Assembly: GCA_947462695.1 (NCBI GenBank)
Contig: CANHQC010000155.1
Span: forward strand, 1-5,404
Direction: 5' to 3'
DNA length: 5,404 nt
DNA from: Flavobacteriales bacterium
GTDB lineage: Bacteria > Bacteroidota > Bacteroidia > Flavobacteriales_D > Crocinitomicaceae
Position numbers and translations under genes: made by a program
Notes under the pieces: model-generated
What the model saw: the letters and a program-made list of their open reading frames with translations, nothing else
Databases searched by the model: none
What the model was told of the DNA's origin: nothing
Shown: positions 1 to 5,302 of the stretch, one piece after another
Position numbering within the stretch: the first letter of the stretch is position 1
How the letters are laid out: each line of letters begins with the position of its first letter

Positions 1-1
1 C

Positions 2-355
2 ATGCTAATGGTAACGCTTAGTGCCATGACTTTAGCACAAGAAGTATATACTCGATACGAGAAACTTCCGGATTTAGAATGGGTAGAGGTAGGCCCAGAG
101 CCAGGTCACTGCGTAATTAAAGGAAGAAATTTTGAGTTGAATGCTTTCTTATACAATTTCATGGAGGATACACAAATGGATATTGTTCACCCCGATGAAG
201 AGTTCTTAGATAAAAAATCTGGTGTCCCGGTAAAAGTGTGGTATTACACAAGTACAACAGGCTATGATATTCAAATGACCTTATTCCGAGACGAACCGAG
301 AAGTGTAATTGTACAGCGTATATTGAACCCGGAAATAGTTGAACATGAAGAATGA
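2..355 (+). CDS. Small probably exported protein of unknown function, 5' end cut by the window edge
   Basis: I do not recognise this protein. The reading frame is open to the left edge and ends at TGA 353-355. The first ATG in the window (position 2) gives 117 residues. They begin with a short hydrophobic stretch (MLMVTLSAMTLAQ) ending in a plausible signal peptidase I site, A-Q at residues 12-13. That stretch has no basic n-region, so the true start is probably upstream and the window holds only the end of the signal peptide. The mature part is about 104 residues, acidic and mixed alpha/beta in character. It has a WVEVGPEPGHCVIKGRNFEL segment with a single cysteine, an aromatic KVWYYTSTTGYD segment, and a Glu-rich tail (IVEHEE). 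No catalytic motif is evident. A periplasmic or surface location is inferred from the signal-like start. No terminator with a T-tract is seen after it. Confidence 0.6.
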   Translation: MLMVTLSAMTLAQEVYTRYEKLPDLEWVEVGPEPGHCVIKGRNFELNAFLYNFMEDTQMDIVHPDEEFLDKKSGVPVKVWYYTSTTGYDIQMTLFRDEPRSVIVQRILNPEIVEHEE

Positions 356-543
356 AAGTAGATAAAGCGGGCATAGATGAGAGAAAGACTTGTCTCAATT
401 CAGTTAACAAATGCACCGGTTTTAATTTATGCTGTTAAAACAAAGACTATTTAAAAAAAGACCGGTAAAGCAATGGTCGTCAGGTAGACTATGCAAGAAA
501 AGTTCAAACAATAGATTTACGCATTAATTTAATTAAAATTAAA

Positions 544-582
544 AAAACACTATAGTCGGAAATAAACCGATTATTGTGTTTT
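544..582. promoter_or_regulatory. Operator-like inverted repeat IR1 upstream of abiEi
   Basis: Two 16-base arms, AAAACACTATAGTCGG (544-559) and CCGATTATTGTGTTTT (567-582), are inverted repeats matching at 14 of 16 positions around a 7-base AT spacer. The second arm is not followed by a T-tract, so it does not look like a terminator. AbiEi proteins of the studied type IV systems bind two inverted repeats in their own promoter and repress it cooperatively. The position about 65 bases before the antitoxin start fits that role. Binding by this AbiEi is inferred. Confidence 0.65.
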
Positions 583-616
583 AAAATAGCATTAAATGAT
601 AAAAAATGTGTAGATA

Positions 617-649
617 ATCGGAAAATATCCGATATTTGTGGTTTAAAAT
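617..649. promoter_or_regulatory. Operator-like repeat IR2 overlapping the abiEi start codon
   Basis: ATCGGA (617-622) and TCCGAT (628-633) form a perfect 6-base inverted repeat with a 5-base spacer. The stretch 618-649 is also a direct copy of 556-587 in IR1, with 26 of 32 positions identical. It keeps the TCGG-N7-CCGA core, the TTGTG block and the TTTAAAAT tail. The outer GTG has no CAC partner on the left, so this copy is less symmetric than IR1. The copies are 62 bases apart, close to six helical turns, which would place two repressors on the same DNA face. The copy runs into the ATG at 648, so a bound repressor could also block promoter clearance. The role is inferred from known AbiE autoregulation. 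Confidence 0.6.
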
Positions 650-1286
650 GAATTTAAGAAGAAAAATAAAGTATTATACTGACGCACCGATTACGCATAA
701 TGTGTTGTTAGAGGCGCTTGGTTCATACCGAAGGCCCAACGACAAAGTAAGCGAAATGATTAAAGGTGGGGAGTTGATTGCGCTGCGTCGTGGTTTGTAT
801 ATTCCTGGGCCAGAATTCGATTTACCTGTGCCGGAAGCTTTTGTAATTGCCAATCACTTGAGGGGTCCAAGTTATGTTTCGTTGGAAACAGCACTTTCGT
901 ATTGGGGATTCATTCCAGAACGCGTTCACGAAATAGCCTCAGTAACAATCAAGACCACAAAAGCATATAACACGCCAATTGGTCGCTTCAGCTTTCAACA
1001 CCTCAATGTCCCTTATTATTCGTTTGGAATACGAATGGTCAAACTTACAGCACAACAAACGGCATTAATGGCGTCACCAGAAAAAGCGGTATGCGATAAA
1101 ATTGTCTTGACTGCTGGGGTTCTTTTAAGAAGTATCGATCAAACGCTTGATTTTCTTACTGAGGACTTACGCATTGATGAGGAACAATTGCACACATTGA
1201 ATAGTGAGGTTATCCAAAGTTGGATTGAGGATGCACCAAAAAAAAGCAGTTTAAGCATGCTTGTTAATACGCTCCAAAAACTATGA
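648..1286 (+). CDS. abiEi: AbiEi-family antitoxin and transcriptional repressor (type IV toxin-antitoxin)
   Basis: This is the antitoxin of an AbiE module. In this family it both counteracts the AbiEii toxin, without a stable protein complex, and represses its own operon. I chose ATG 648 (212 residues) because the in-frame TTG at 636 would add only MWFK and lies inside the operator repeat. Residues about 15-55 form the N-terminal winged-helix DNA-binding domain, visible as LLEALGSYRRPNDKVSEMIK followed by the wing GGELIALRRGLYIPG. The family core follows: YVSLETALSYWGFIPERV (76-93), the strand-rich segment 98-130, and ASPEKAVCDKI (142-152), which matches the characteristic (T/S)PEKAxxDxI motif. 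The C-terminal helical part (153-212) is less conserved. Length is normal and no frameshift is seen. Its TGA overlaps the toxin ATG by four bases, so the pair is translationally coupled. No Shine-Dalgarno is evident; the leader is A-rich as usual in Bacteroidota. Family assignment is strong; activity is inferred. Confidence 0.88.
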   Translation: MNLRRKIKYYTDAPITHNVLLEALGSYRRPNDKVSEMIKGGELIALRRGLYIPGPEFDLPVPEAFVIANHLRGPSYVSLETALSYWGFIPERVHEIASVTIKTTKAYNTPIGRFSFQHLNVPYYSFGIRMVKLTAQQTALMASPEKAVCDKIVLTAGVLLRSIDQTLDFLTEDLRIDEEQLHTLNSEVIQSWIEDAPKKSSLSMLVNTLQKL

Positions 1287-2134
1287 TTAAAGAATGGATT
1301 GCTGAATATAACCCGCGTAATGAAGAAGAGACACTATCTGCCATGCGTGAGATCATGCAGGAGATTGCGTTGGCGGCCTTGTCGAGGACTGATTTCTTCA
1401 AAAAAGCTGCTTTTTATGGTGGTACCGCATTGCGCATTTTCCATGGACTCGATCGCTATTCGGAAGATCTGGACTTCTCCCTTTTAGAGAAAGATCCAAC
1501 GTTCTCCTTGAACCCGTACTTCCAAGTGATTGCAGAAGAATTTGAGTCGCTTGGTATCCATGTGAGTATAAGAGAGAAAGAAAAACGCGTTAAAACAGCG
1601 ATCGAATCGGCATTCTTGAAATCAGAAACCATTTGGCAAGAATTGGTATTAGAAGACATCATTAAGCAGCACGGCATAACGTCCAATAAATCGATCAAAA
1701 TAAAGATTGAAATTGATCGCGTTCCGCCGTTGGAGTTTGACACGGAAGAAAAACTCTTGGTTCGGCCTTTTTCCTTTTATGTCAACTGTTTCGATCTCTC
1801 CAGTTTATTCGCTGGAAAACTGCATGCGCTGTTGTTTCGAAAATGGAAAAATCGGGTGAAGGGAAGGGATTGGTACGATATGGAATGGTACATCCGAAAA
1901 GGAGTTGCGATGAACATGAACCATTTTCTGCTTCGCGCCATTGAAACAACTGACTGGAAAGAAGATCACATAAGCGAAGCACAACTTCTTGACCTATTAA
2001 ACCAGAAAATCAATTCGGTTTCTTTCAAGTCTGTAAAAGAAGATGTCCGAAAATTCATTAAAGATGATCAGCAATTGGAAATTTGGAGCGCTGATTATTT
2101 TACTGATTTGGTGGAGAGAATGAAGTTTTGTTGA
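1283..2134 (+). CDS. abiEii: AbiEii/AbiGii-family nucleotidyltransferase toxin (type IV toxin-antitoxin)
   Basis: This 283-residue cytosolic protein has the DNA polymerase beta-like nucleotidyltransferase fold of AbiEii toxins. Motif I is visible as GGTALR (46-51) followed by RYSEDLDFSL (58-67), with metal-binding acids D62 and D64. A third acidic strand, IKIEIDRVPP (140-149), carries E143 and D145. The helical part has the family's LFAGKLHALLFR (175-186, K179) and RVKGRDWYDMEWY (191-203, K193, R195, D196, D199). All the catalytic positions I expect are present, so the toxin looks intact. AbiEii proteins arrest growth during phage infection. The related MenT toxins of Mycobacterium add nucleotides to tRNA 3' ends, and AbiEii of Streptococcus binds GTP. 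Which substrate this protein uses cannot be told from sequence. Its ATG overlaps the antitoxin stop (ATGA, 1283-1286), the order antitoxin then toxin is the standard one, and the operators upstream of abiEi probably control both. No T-tract terminator follows it. Confidence 0.9.
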   Translation: MIKEWIAEYNPRNEEETLSAMREIMQEIALAALSRTDFFKKAAFYGGTALRIFHGLDRYSEDLDFSLLEKDPTFSLNPYFQVIAEEFESLGIHVSIREKEKRVKTAIESAFLKSETIWQELVLEDIIKQHGITSNKSIKIKIEIDRVPPLEFDTEEKLLVRPFSFYVNCFDLSSLFAGKLHALLFRKWKNRVKGRDWYDMEWYIRKGVAMNMNHFLLRAIETTDWKEDHISEAQLLDLLNQKINSVSFKSVKEDVRKFIKDDQQLEIWSADYFTDLVERMKFC

Positions 2135-2260
2135 GGGTAGGAAGCTGAGATTAGTACTTCGTTCCTTTCATTCATTATTCGATCTAGAATTCAGTTGAGC
2201 TGATTAGCTATAAACACGTTTCGCTATATTCAAAAAAAATAGTAGTATTGAGTGTTGATT

Positions 2261-2278
2261 GTGGAATAGAAGTTCCAC
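2261..2278. repeat. Perfect short inverted repeat in the gap between abiEii and the repeat-protein gene
   Basis: GTGGAA (2261-2266) and TTCCAC (2273-2278) are perfect 6-base arms around a 6-base spacer, 65 bases before the ATG at 2343. On the + strand it is followed by TAAAAAAA, not by T residues, so it is not an intrinsic terminator for abiEii. It could be a regulator-binding site or an mRNA leader hairpin. The rest of the gap 2135-2342 shows no gene, no convincing TAnnTTTG promoter and no terminator. Confidence 0.35.
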
Positions 2279-2342
2279 TAAAAAAATACGGCGAAATCCG
2301 AAAAGCCATACGAGTAGGAGCACTATTTTAAGGACAAACGAT

Positions 2343-2678
2343 ATGAAAAAAATCCTGATTTTAACGGCTATGCTTTTGGTATACAATGTATCAACGGCTC
2401 AAAAGATCTATTCAGTAGACTATGAAAATCAAGCAGATGTTAAGGTTTTTGTAGTTGACTACGAGAACCAGGCAGACTTAAAAGTCTACAAAGTGAAGTA
2501 TGAAAATCAAGCTGGCAGTAACGATGGAAAATGGTTTTTCACTGAATATGCTAACCAGGCAAAAAAGAAAATCTACTTTGTAAAGTATGAAAATCAGGCA
2601 GATGTAAAGATTTACTTTGTGAACTATGAAAATCAGGCTGGTTGGAGAAATGCGTCTAAAAAGAGCTTTTTTTATTAA
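2343..2678 (+). CDS. Exported protein of 13-residue YENQA repeats (DUF6150-like)
   Basis: This 111-residue protein starts at ATG 2343, where MKKILILTAMLLVYNVSTAQ is a clear signal peptide with cleavage expected after A19. The longer in-frame TTG start at 2259 would bury the signal behind 28 polar residues and is rejected. The mature protein is nearly all repeat. Six 13-residue units start at K21, K34, K47, K63, K76 and K89, typified by KIYFVKYENQADV, with a three-residue NDG insertion at 60-62 and a degenerate seventh unit RNASKKSFFY (102-111). Each full unit has an alternating beta-strand pattern, then Tyr-x-Asn-Gln-Ala. There is no cysteine, no lipobox and no T9SS sorting domain, so a periplasmic or Sec-secreted location is inferred. 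The layout matches what I recall of the Bacteroidota DUF6150 family (seven-repeat 'Septknot' in Pfam); I could not check this. No function is known to me. It is 208 bases after abiEii, with no evidence of shared function, and ends before the terminator at 2740-2770. Confidence 0.85.
   Translation: MKKILILTAMLLVYNVSTAQKIYSVDYENQADVKVFVVDYENQADLKVYKVKYENQAGSNDGKWFFTEYANQAKKKIYFVKYENQADVKIYFVNYENQAGWRNASKKSFFY
2403..2645 (+). repeat. Tandem 39-base coding repeats (six units, one 9-base insertion)
   Basis: Six in-frame 39-base units encode the 13-residue protein repeats, with the conserved TAT/TAC-GAA/GAG-AAT/AAC-CAA/CAG core beginning at 2421, 2460, 2499, 2547, 2586 and 2625. Spacing is 39 bases throughout, except 48 between units 3 and 4, where nine bases encode Asn-Asp-Gly. 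Units 5 and 6 are the most alike at DNA level. Synonymous differences among the other units (TATGAAAATCAAGC versus TACGAGAACCAGGC) show that the array is not newly duplicated and that the protein pattern is under selection. Confidence 0.85.
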
Positions 2679-2739
2679 GGTTCATTGGAATAACTATTTA
2701 GACTACTTCTAATAGAATTCTTTAAAAAATAATATGCAT

Positions 2740-2770
2740 AAAAAAAAGCCCCAATCTCTCGGGGCTTTTT
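2740..2770. terminator. Bidirectional intrinsic terminator between convergent genes
   Basis: GCCCC (2748-2752) and GGGGC (2761-2765) form a perfect stem around the 8-base loop AATCTCTC. The stem extends through A residues at 2743-2747 pairing with T residues at 2766-2770. On the + strand it ends in five T residues, serving the repeat-protein gene that stops at 2678. On the - strand it ends in eight T residues, serving the large gene whose stop codon is only three bases away (2774-2776). Confidence 0.9.
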
Positions 2771-2773
2771 CGT

Positions 2774-5194
2774 TTACTGTTTAATCAACCGTTCAGTAAA
2801 GGTTCCTTTTTCAGTACGCACGTTTACCAGGTATATTCCCTCTGGTAATGTGGAAATATCGACTATCGGATTTGAGGAAGTAAGTCTCAAATTTTTCCAT
2901 TCTTTGCCTAACATGTCGTAAATCCTGATCTGTTCTATTCGTTCATTGGCTTTAATTGTGAAATTGTTTGAAGTAGGGTTCGGGTAAATTACACGCGAAT
3001 TACCTAACTCCTCAATTCCTAAACTTGTATTGATATTGTACGTAGTGTTCGTCACAATGGCCGGATTCCAATCAAAGTAAATATGCGCCGTATTGAAGAT
3101 CTCTTCACCTTCACCGTTGGTTACCAATTCTTTTATACGGTAAACTATCATTCCGTGACTTTCTGGTTCGTTTGACGTTGAATCAGGTAACCAAATTTGA
3201 GGAAAATCAAACTTTCTAATGCCATTTCCTAAGTCAACCACATTCATGTAATGACTAGCATAGATCAAGTCAAATGTCGACCAGTCTAAATTAGTTGAAA
3301 GTGTATCCAAAATGTGAACGTTCTGTGCCGGTGCTGTACCAGTATTTTGGAACCGAATGGTGTAGGTTAAATTATCCGTAATTACTGGACTCATTTGCTC
3401 CGCTTGATGCACTGTTTTGTCGTTTGGATCGTAACTGTTACCTAAAATTTGAAGCAAACTTCCATCGTTATTCGCATAGTTGCAATCCGTATTCGATCCT
3501 GTAGCGGTGATGTTCGACGTGAAATAATGTTGTGCGCCATTGATCAATCCTGATGGTAACGTAAATTGAATATAATCTGTAAACGAATAACCTGCAGCTG
3601 CATTTGTTAAATTCCAACTAATGGTATTGCCACTTATGGTATAACCGGGAATACTAATTGAACTAACAACGGGCGTAACTCCTACAGGATATGACAGCGA
3701 TAAACCGTAAGTTGTGGCAGTACCAGGGCCGTAGTTTCCAAAATTCAATCGAATCGTTGCTGTGGTCCCCTGAAAATAGCCAATCCATGGTGTTACAGTT
3801 GTCCATAAATCGTCGCATGCATTTGATGTTGTACCACCACAATTTACAGCAAACATACCTGGCGATGGGGTTTGTGCATTGATCGCTTGAAGTGTCAGCA
3901 TACTGTTAGTTACGGTATAACCATGTTGGGTTAACCAATAAGGATTGATTTGAGCGGTGATCAAGTTTGTATTGAAATAATTTCCACAAACTATAACCCA
4001 ACCGGCAGAATCCGTGTAAGCTGTAATGGCAGGATTGTTTCCATTATAAAACGTAACTGGAGCATTTTGAAGAGGGTTTTCACCTGAATCCATAATGTTA
4101 TTTCCGTTGGCATCACAGAACACAATTGCAGCGGCACACAAGGACTGACAAGAACTTCCGCAAGTCAATGGGATGTTCGTTGTTGATGGCGTTCCACAAG
4201 TCGCACCGAGCACGGTAAACACCATACTTTGGGCAGTGTAGTTATTTTGACTCAACCAGAGACCGTTTAAGCTAATCACCGTTGGACTTCCCACCGTTCC
4301 TGAGTAATTCAGGTTGTATTGACCATTTGAATTGGTATAGACAAGATAGTTCGTACCATTATTGTTGATGGTTACAGGAGCATTCGCAATGACATTTTCT
4401 CCGGTATTTAGCACACCATTCGCATTGGCATCACAGTAAAGCGTTCCACTAACACAAAGTGTATTTGTTGCATTGGCGCAATTCAATATGAGGTAAGCCG
4501 TATCATTGTCGTAGGGTCCTGTAACATTGAGTTGTGTGTTACTTGAAGAGGAAAGCACATAATTGTTTGTTGTTAACCAATTTGGATCAATGGATGCCGT
4601 ATAAGTACCGTTTGTGGTAACTTGTGTCCAAGCCCCACCATTTGTACTGTTGAATTGTGACGAATAGCCATTAGGTCCTGTGAAATTGATTGGAACATTG
4701 TTCAAAAATGTATTTTCCAAGACACCATCATTGTTACAGTCGACATGAATGTATGCGCTAATCCACGAACATGAATTATGCAAGTAATACAAATTCGTTG
4801 AAACTGAGCTATTATTTTGTGGATTGGTTAATTGAATTGAGATTACATATGATCCCGGAGTATTGTAGTAGTGATAAAGCGAGGGTGTCCAAGCGATAGA
4901 TGTGCCAATAGACGATGTTGTACCATTGTGTGTGGTTACAGTACCATCTCCCCAATTGATTATCATTGTAAATTGAGAAGGACTAAAATTACTTCCATTC
5001 AATACGAGGTTGTAATCTGAATTAGTTGAATTATTTGATAACGCACCAATTGAAATTGACACATTTTGATCGCAACTTTGCACAGTTGGGGTTACAGTGG
5101 ATAAGCCACTTAAAATAAAACCGGATTGGCCAAAAGAGGTGAACGTAGCAAGTATACTTCCTAAAACGATCACGAAGATGTTAAGTGTTTTCAT
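2774..5194 (-). CDS. Large multidomain T9SS-secreted surface protein with SdrD-B-like repeats
   Basis: This 806-residue protein probably leaves the cell by type IX secretion and is anchored or released at the surface. I chose the ATG at 5194, where MKTLNIFVIVLGSILATFTS opens a standard signal peptide (cleavage near G22/Q23). The ATG at 5230 adds a charged 12-residue leader that does not fit. In order: a PKD-like domain (about 44-137, INWGDGT at 79-85 and YHYYNTPGSYVISI at 107-120); three repeats of about 100 residues (147-239, 247-345, 353-452), each with a DxNxNG-type loop like SdrD B domains; a DUF11/CARDB-like domain (about 460-585, LNFGNYGPGTATTYGLSLSY); a conserved Bacteroidota domain starting YDPNDK (588-593) and ending HIYFDWNPAIVTNTT (704-718), which I recall as DUF7619; and a type A sorting domain (about 734-806, YPNPTSNNF, IYDMLGK, LPEGIYLV). 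No enzymatic motif is seen. The architecture suggests an adhesin or a structural surface protein; the ligand is unknown. It is rich in Asn, Thr and Ser. No clear promoter is visible in the 60 bases after the upstream terminator. Confidence 0.88.
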   Translation of the reverse strand: MKTLNIFVIVLGSILATFTSFGQSGFILSGLSTVTPTVQSCDQNVSISIGALSNNSTNSDYNLVLNGSNFSPSQFTMIINWGDGTVTTHNGTTSSIGTSIAWTPSLYHYYNTPGSYVISIQLTNPQNNSSVSTNLYYLHNSCSWISAYIHVDCNNDGVLENTFLNNVPINFTGPNGYSSQFNSTNGGAWTQVTTNGTYTASIDPNWLTTNNYVLSSSSNTQLNVTGPYDNDTAYLILNCANATNTLCVSGTLYCDANANGVLNTGENVIANAPVTINNNGTNYLVYTNSNGQYNLNYSGTVGSPTVISLNGLWLSQNNYTAQSMVFTVLGATCGTPSTTNIPLTCGSSCQSLCAAAIVFCDANGNNIMDSGENPLQNAPVTFYNGNNPAITAYTDSAGWVIVCGNYFNTNLITAQINPYWLTQHGYTVTNSMLTLQAINAQTPSPGMFAVNCGGTTSNACDDLWTTVTPWIGYFQGTTATIRLNFGNYGPGTATTYGLSLSYPVGVTPVVSSISIPGYTISGNTISWNLTNAAAGYSFTDYIQFTLPSGLINGAQHYFTSNITATGSNTDCNYANNDGSLLQILGNSYDPNDKTVHQAEQMSPVITDNLTYTIRFQNTGTAPAQNVHILDTLSTNLDWSTFDLIYASHYMNVVDLGNGIRKFDFPQIWLPDSTSNEPESHGMIVYRIKELVTNGEGEEIFNTAHIYFDWNPAIVTNTTYNINTSLGIEELGNSRVIYPNPTSNNFTIKANERIEQIRIYDMLGKEWKNLRLTSSNPIVDISTLPEGIYLVNVRTEKGTFTERLIKQ
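2777..2998 (-). other. T9SS type A C-terminal sorting domain of the large surface protein
   Basis: Residues 733-806 carry the hallmark order of a Bacteroidota por-secretion tail: SRVIYPNPTSNNFTIKA, then a strand ending IRIYDMLGKEWKN, then VDISTLPEGIYLVNV, and a basic last strand (TERLIKQ). In T9SS substrates this domain directs passage through the outer-membrane translocon and is usually cleaved off. It is the strongest evidence in the window for the phylum. Confidence 0.9.
3839..4756 (-). repeat. Three tandem SdrD-B-like domain repeats in the large surface protein
   Basis: Three units of roughly 93-100 residues share two landmarks. The first is an acidic loop: D152-C-N-N-D-G, D255-A-N-A-N-G and D361-A-N-G-N-N. 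The second and third loops continue into GEN (265-267, 371-373), as in calcium-binding B domains. The second landmark is a WL motif about 50-58 residues later: IDPNWLTTNNY (202-212), LNGLWLSQNNY (309-319) and INPYWLTQHGY (416-426). Each unit ends in Leu/Val-Asn/Thr-Cys (C239, C345, C452). Calcium binding is inferred from the motif. At protein level the copies have clearly diverged, so this is an old domain duplication. Confidence 0.7.
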
Positions 5195-5254
5195 AGTGTA
5201 ATGTTTTTCTTCTTTTTTAATGACGTTCATTTCAAGGAAAGGTTGTTTGAGATT

Positions 5255-5281
5255 AAAAAAGCCCCAATCTCTCGGGGCTTT
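5255..5281 (-). terminator. Intrinsic terminator of gcvP
   Basis: GCCCC (5261-5265) and GGGGC (5274-5278) form a perfect stem around the loop AATCTCTC, flanked by A residues (5255-5260) and T residues (5279-5281). Read on the - strand it ends in six T residues and lies 21 bases after the gcvP stop codon. On the + strand only three T residues follow, so it acts mainly for gcvP. It separates gcvP from the large surface-protein gene downstream. The whole 27-base element is identical to 2742-2768. Confidence 0.88.
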
Positions 5282-5302
5282 ACATTTATCATTCGTTTTG
5301 GA

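Noticed and set aside
378..397. TGAGA/TCTCA hairpin after the 117-residue gene as a terminator
   Set aside because: The stem is only five bases and no T-tract follows.
159..416. 85-residue open frame on the - strand
   Set aside because: It lies mostly antisense to the 117-residue gene, has no family-like features, and its cysteine- and leucine-rich composition looks like a complement shadow.
1299..1487. 62-residue open frame inside abiEii, + strand
   Set aside because: It is in another frame of the well-supported toxin gene and shows no domain.
1456..1982. Two open frames on the - strand opposite abiEii (1456-1743 and 1782-1982)
   Set aside because: Both are antisense to the conserved nucleotidyltransferase and have no signal, motif or leader of their own.
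2259..2342. TTG start giving a 139-residue form of the repeat protein
   Set aside because: It would place 28 polar, basic residues before an excellent signal peptide beginning at ATG 2343.
2204..2386. 60-residue hydrophobic open frame on the - strand
   Set aside because: It overlaps the start and signal peptide of the repeat protein; its hydrophobicity comes from the complement of A-rich sequence.
2403..2645. CRISPR-like array
   Set aside because: The 39-base periodicity is a contiguous coding repeat with in-frame codons and no unique spacers.
3691..3882. 63-residue open frame on the + strand inside the large surface-protein gene
   Set aside because: It is antisense to a conserved domain region and has no recognisable features.
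5195..5230. Upstream ATG at 5230 for the large surface protein
   Set aside because: It adds a charged leader (MNVIKKEEKHYT) before a canonical signal peptide beginning at 5194; the A-rich stretch there is better read as untranslated leader.
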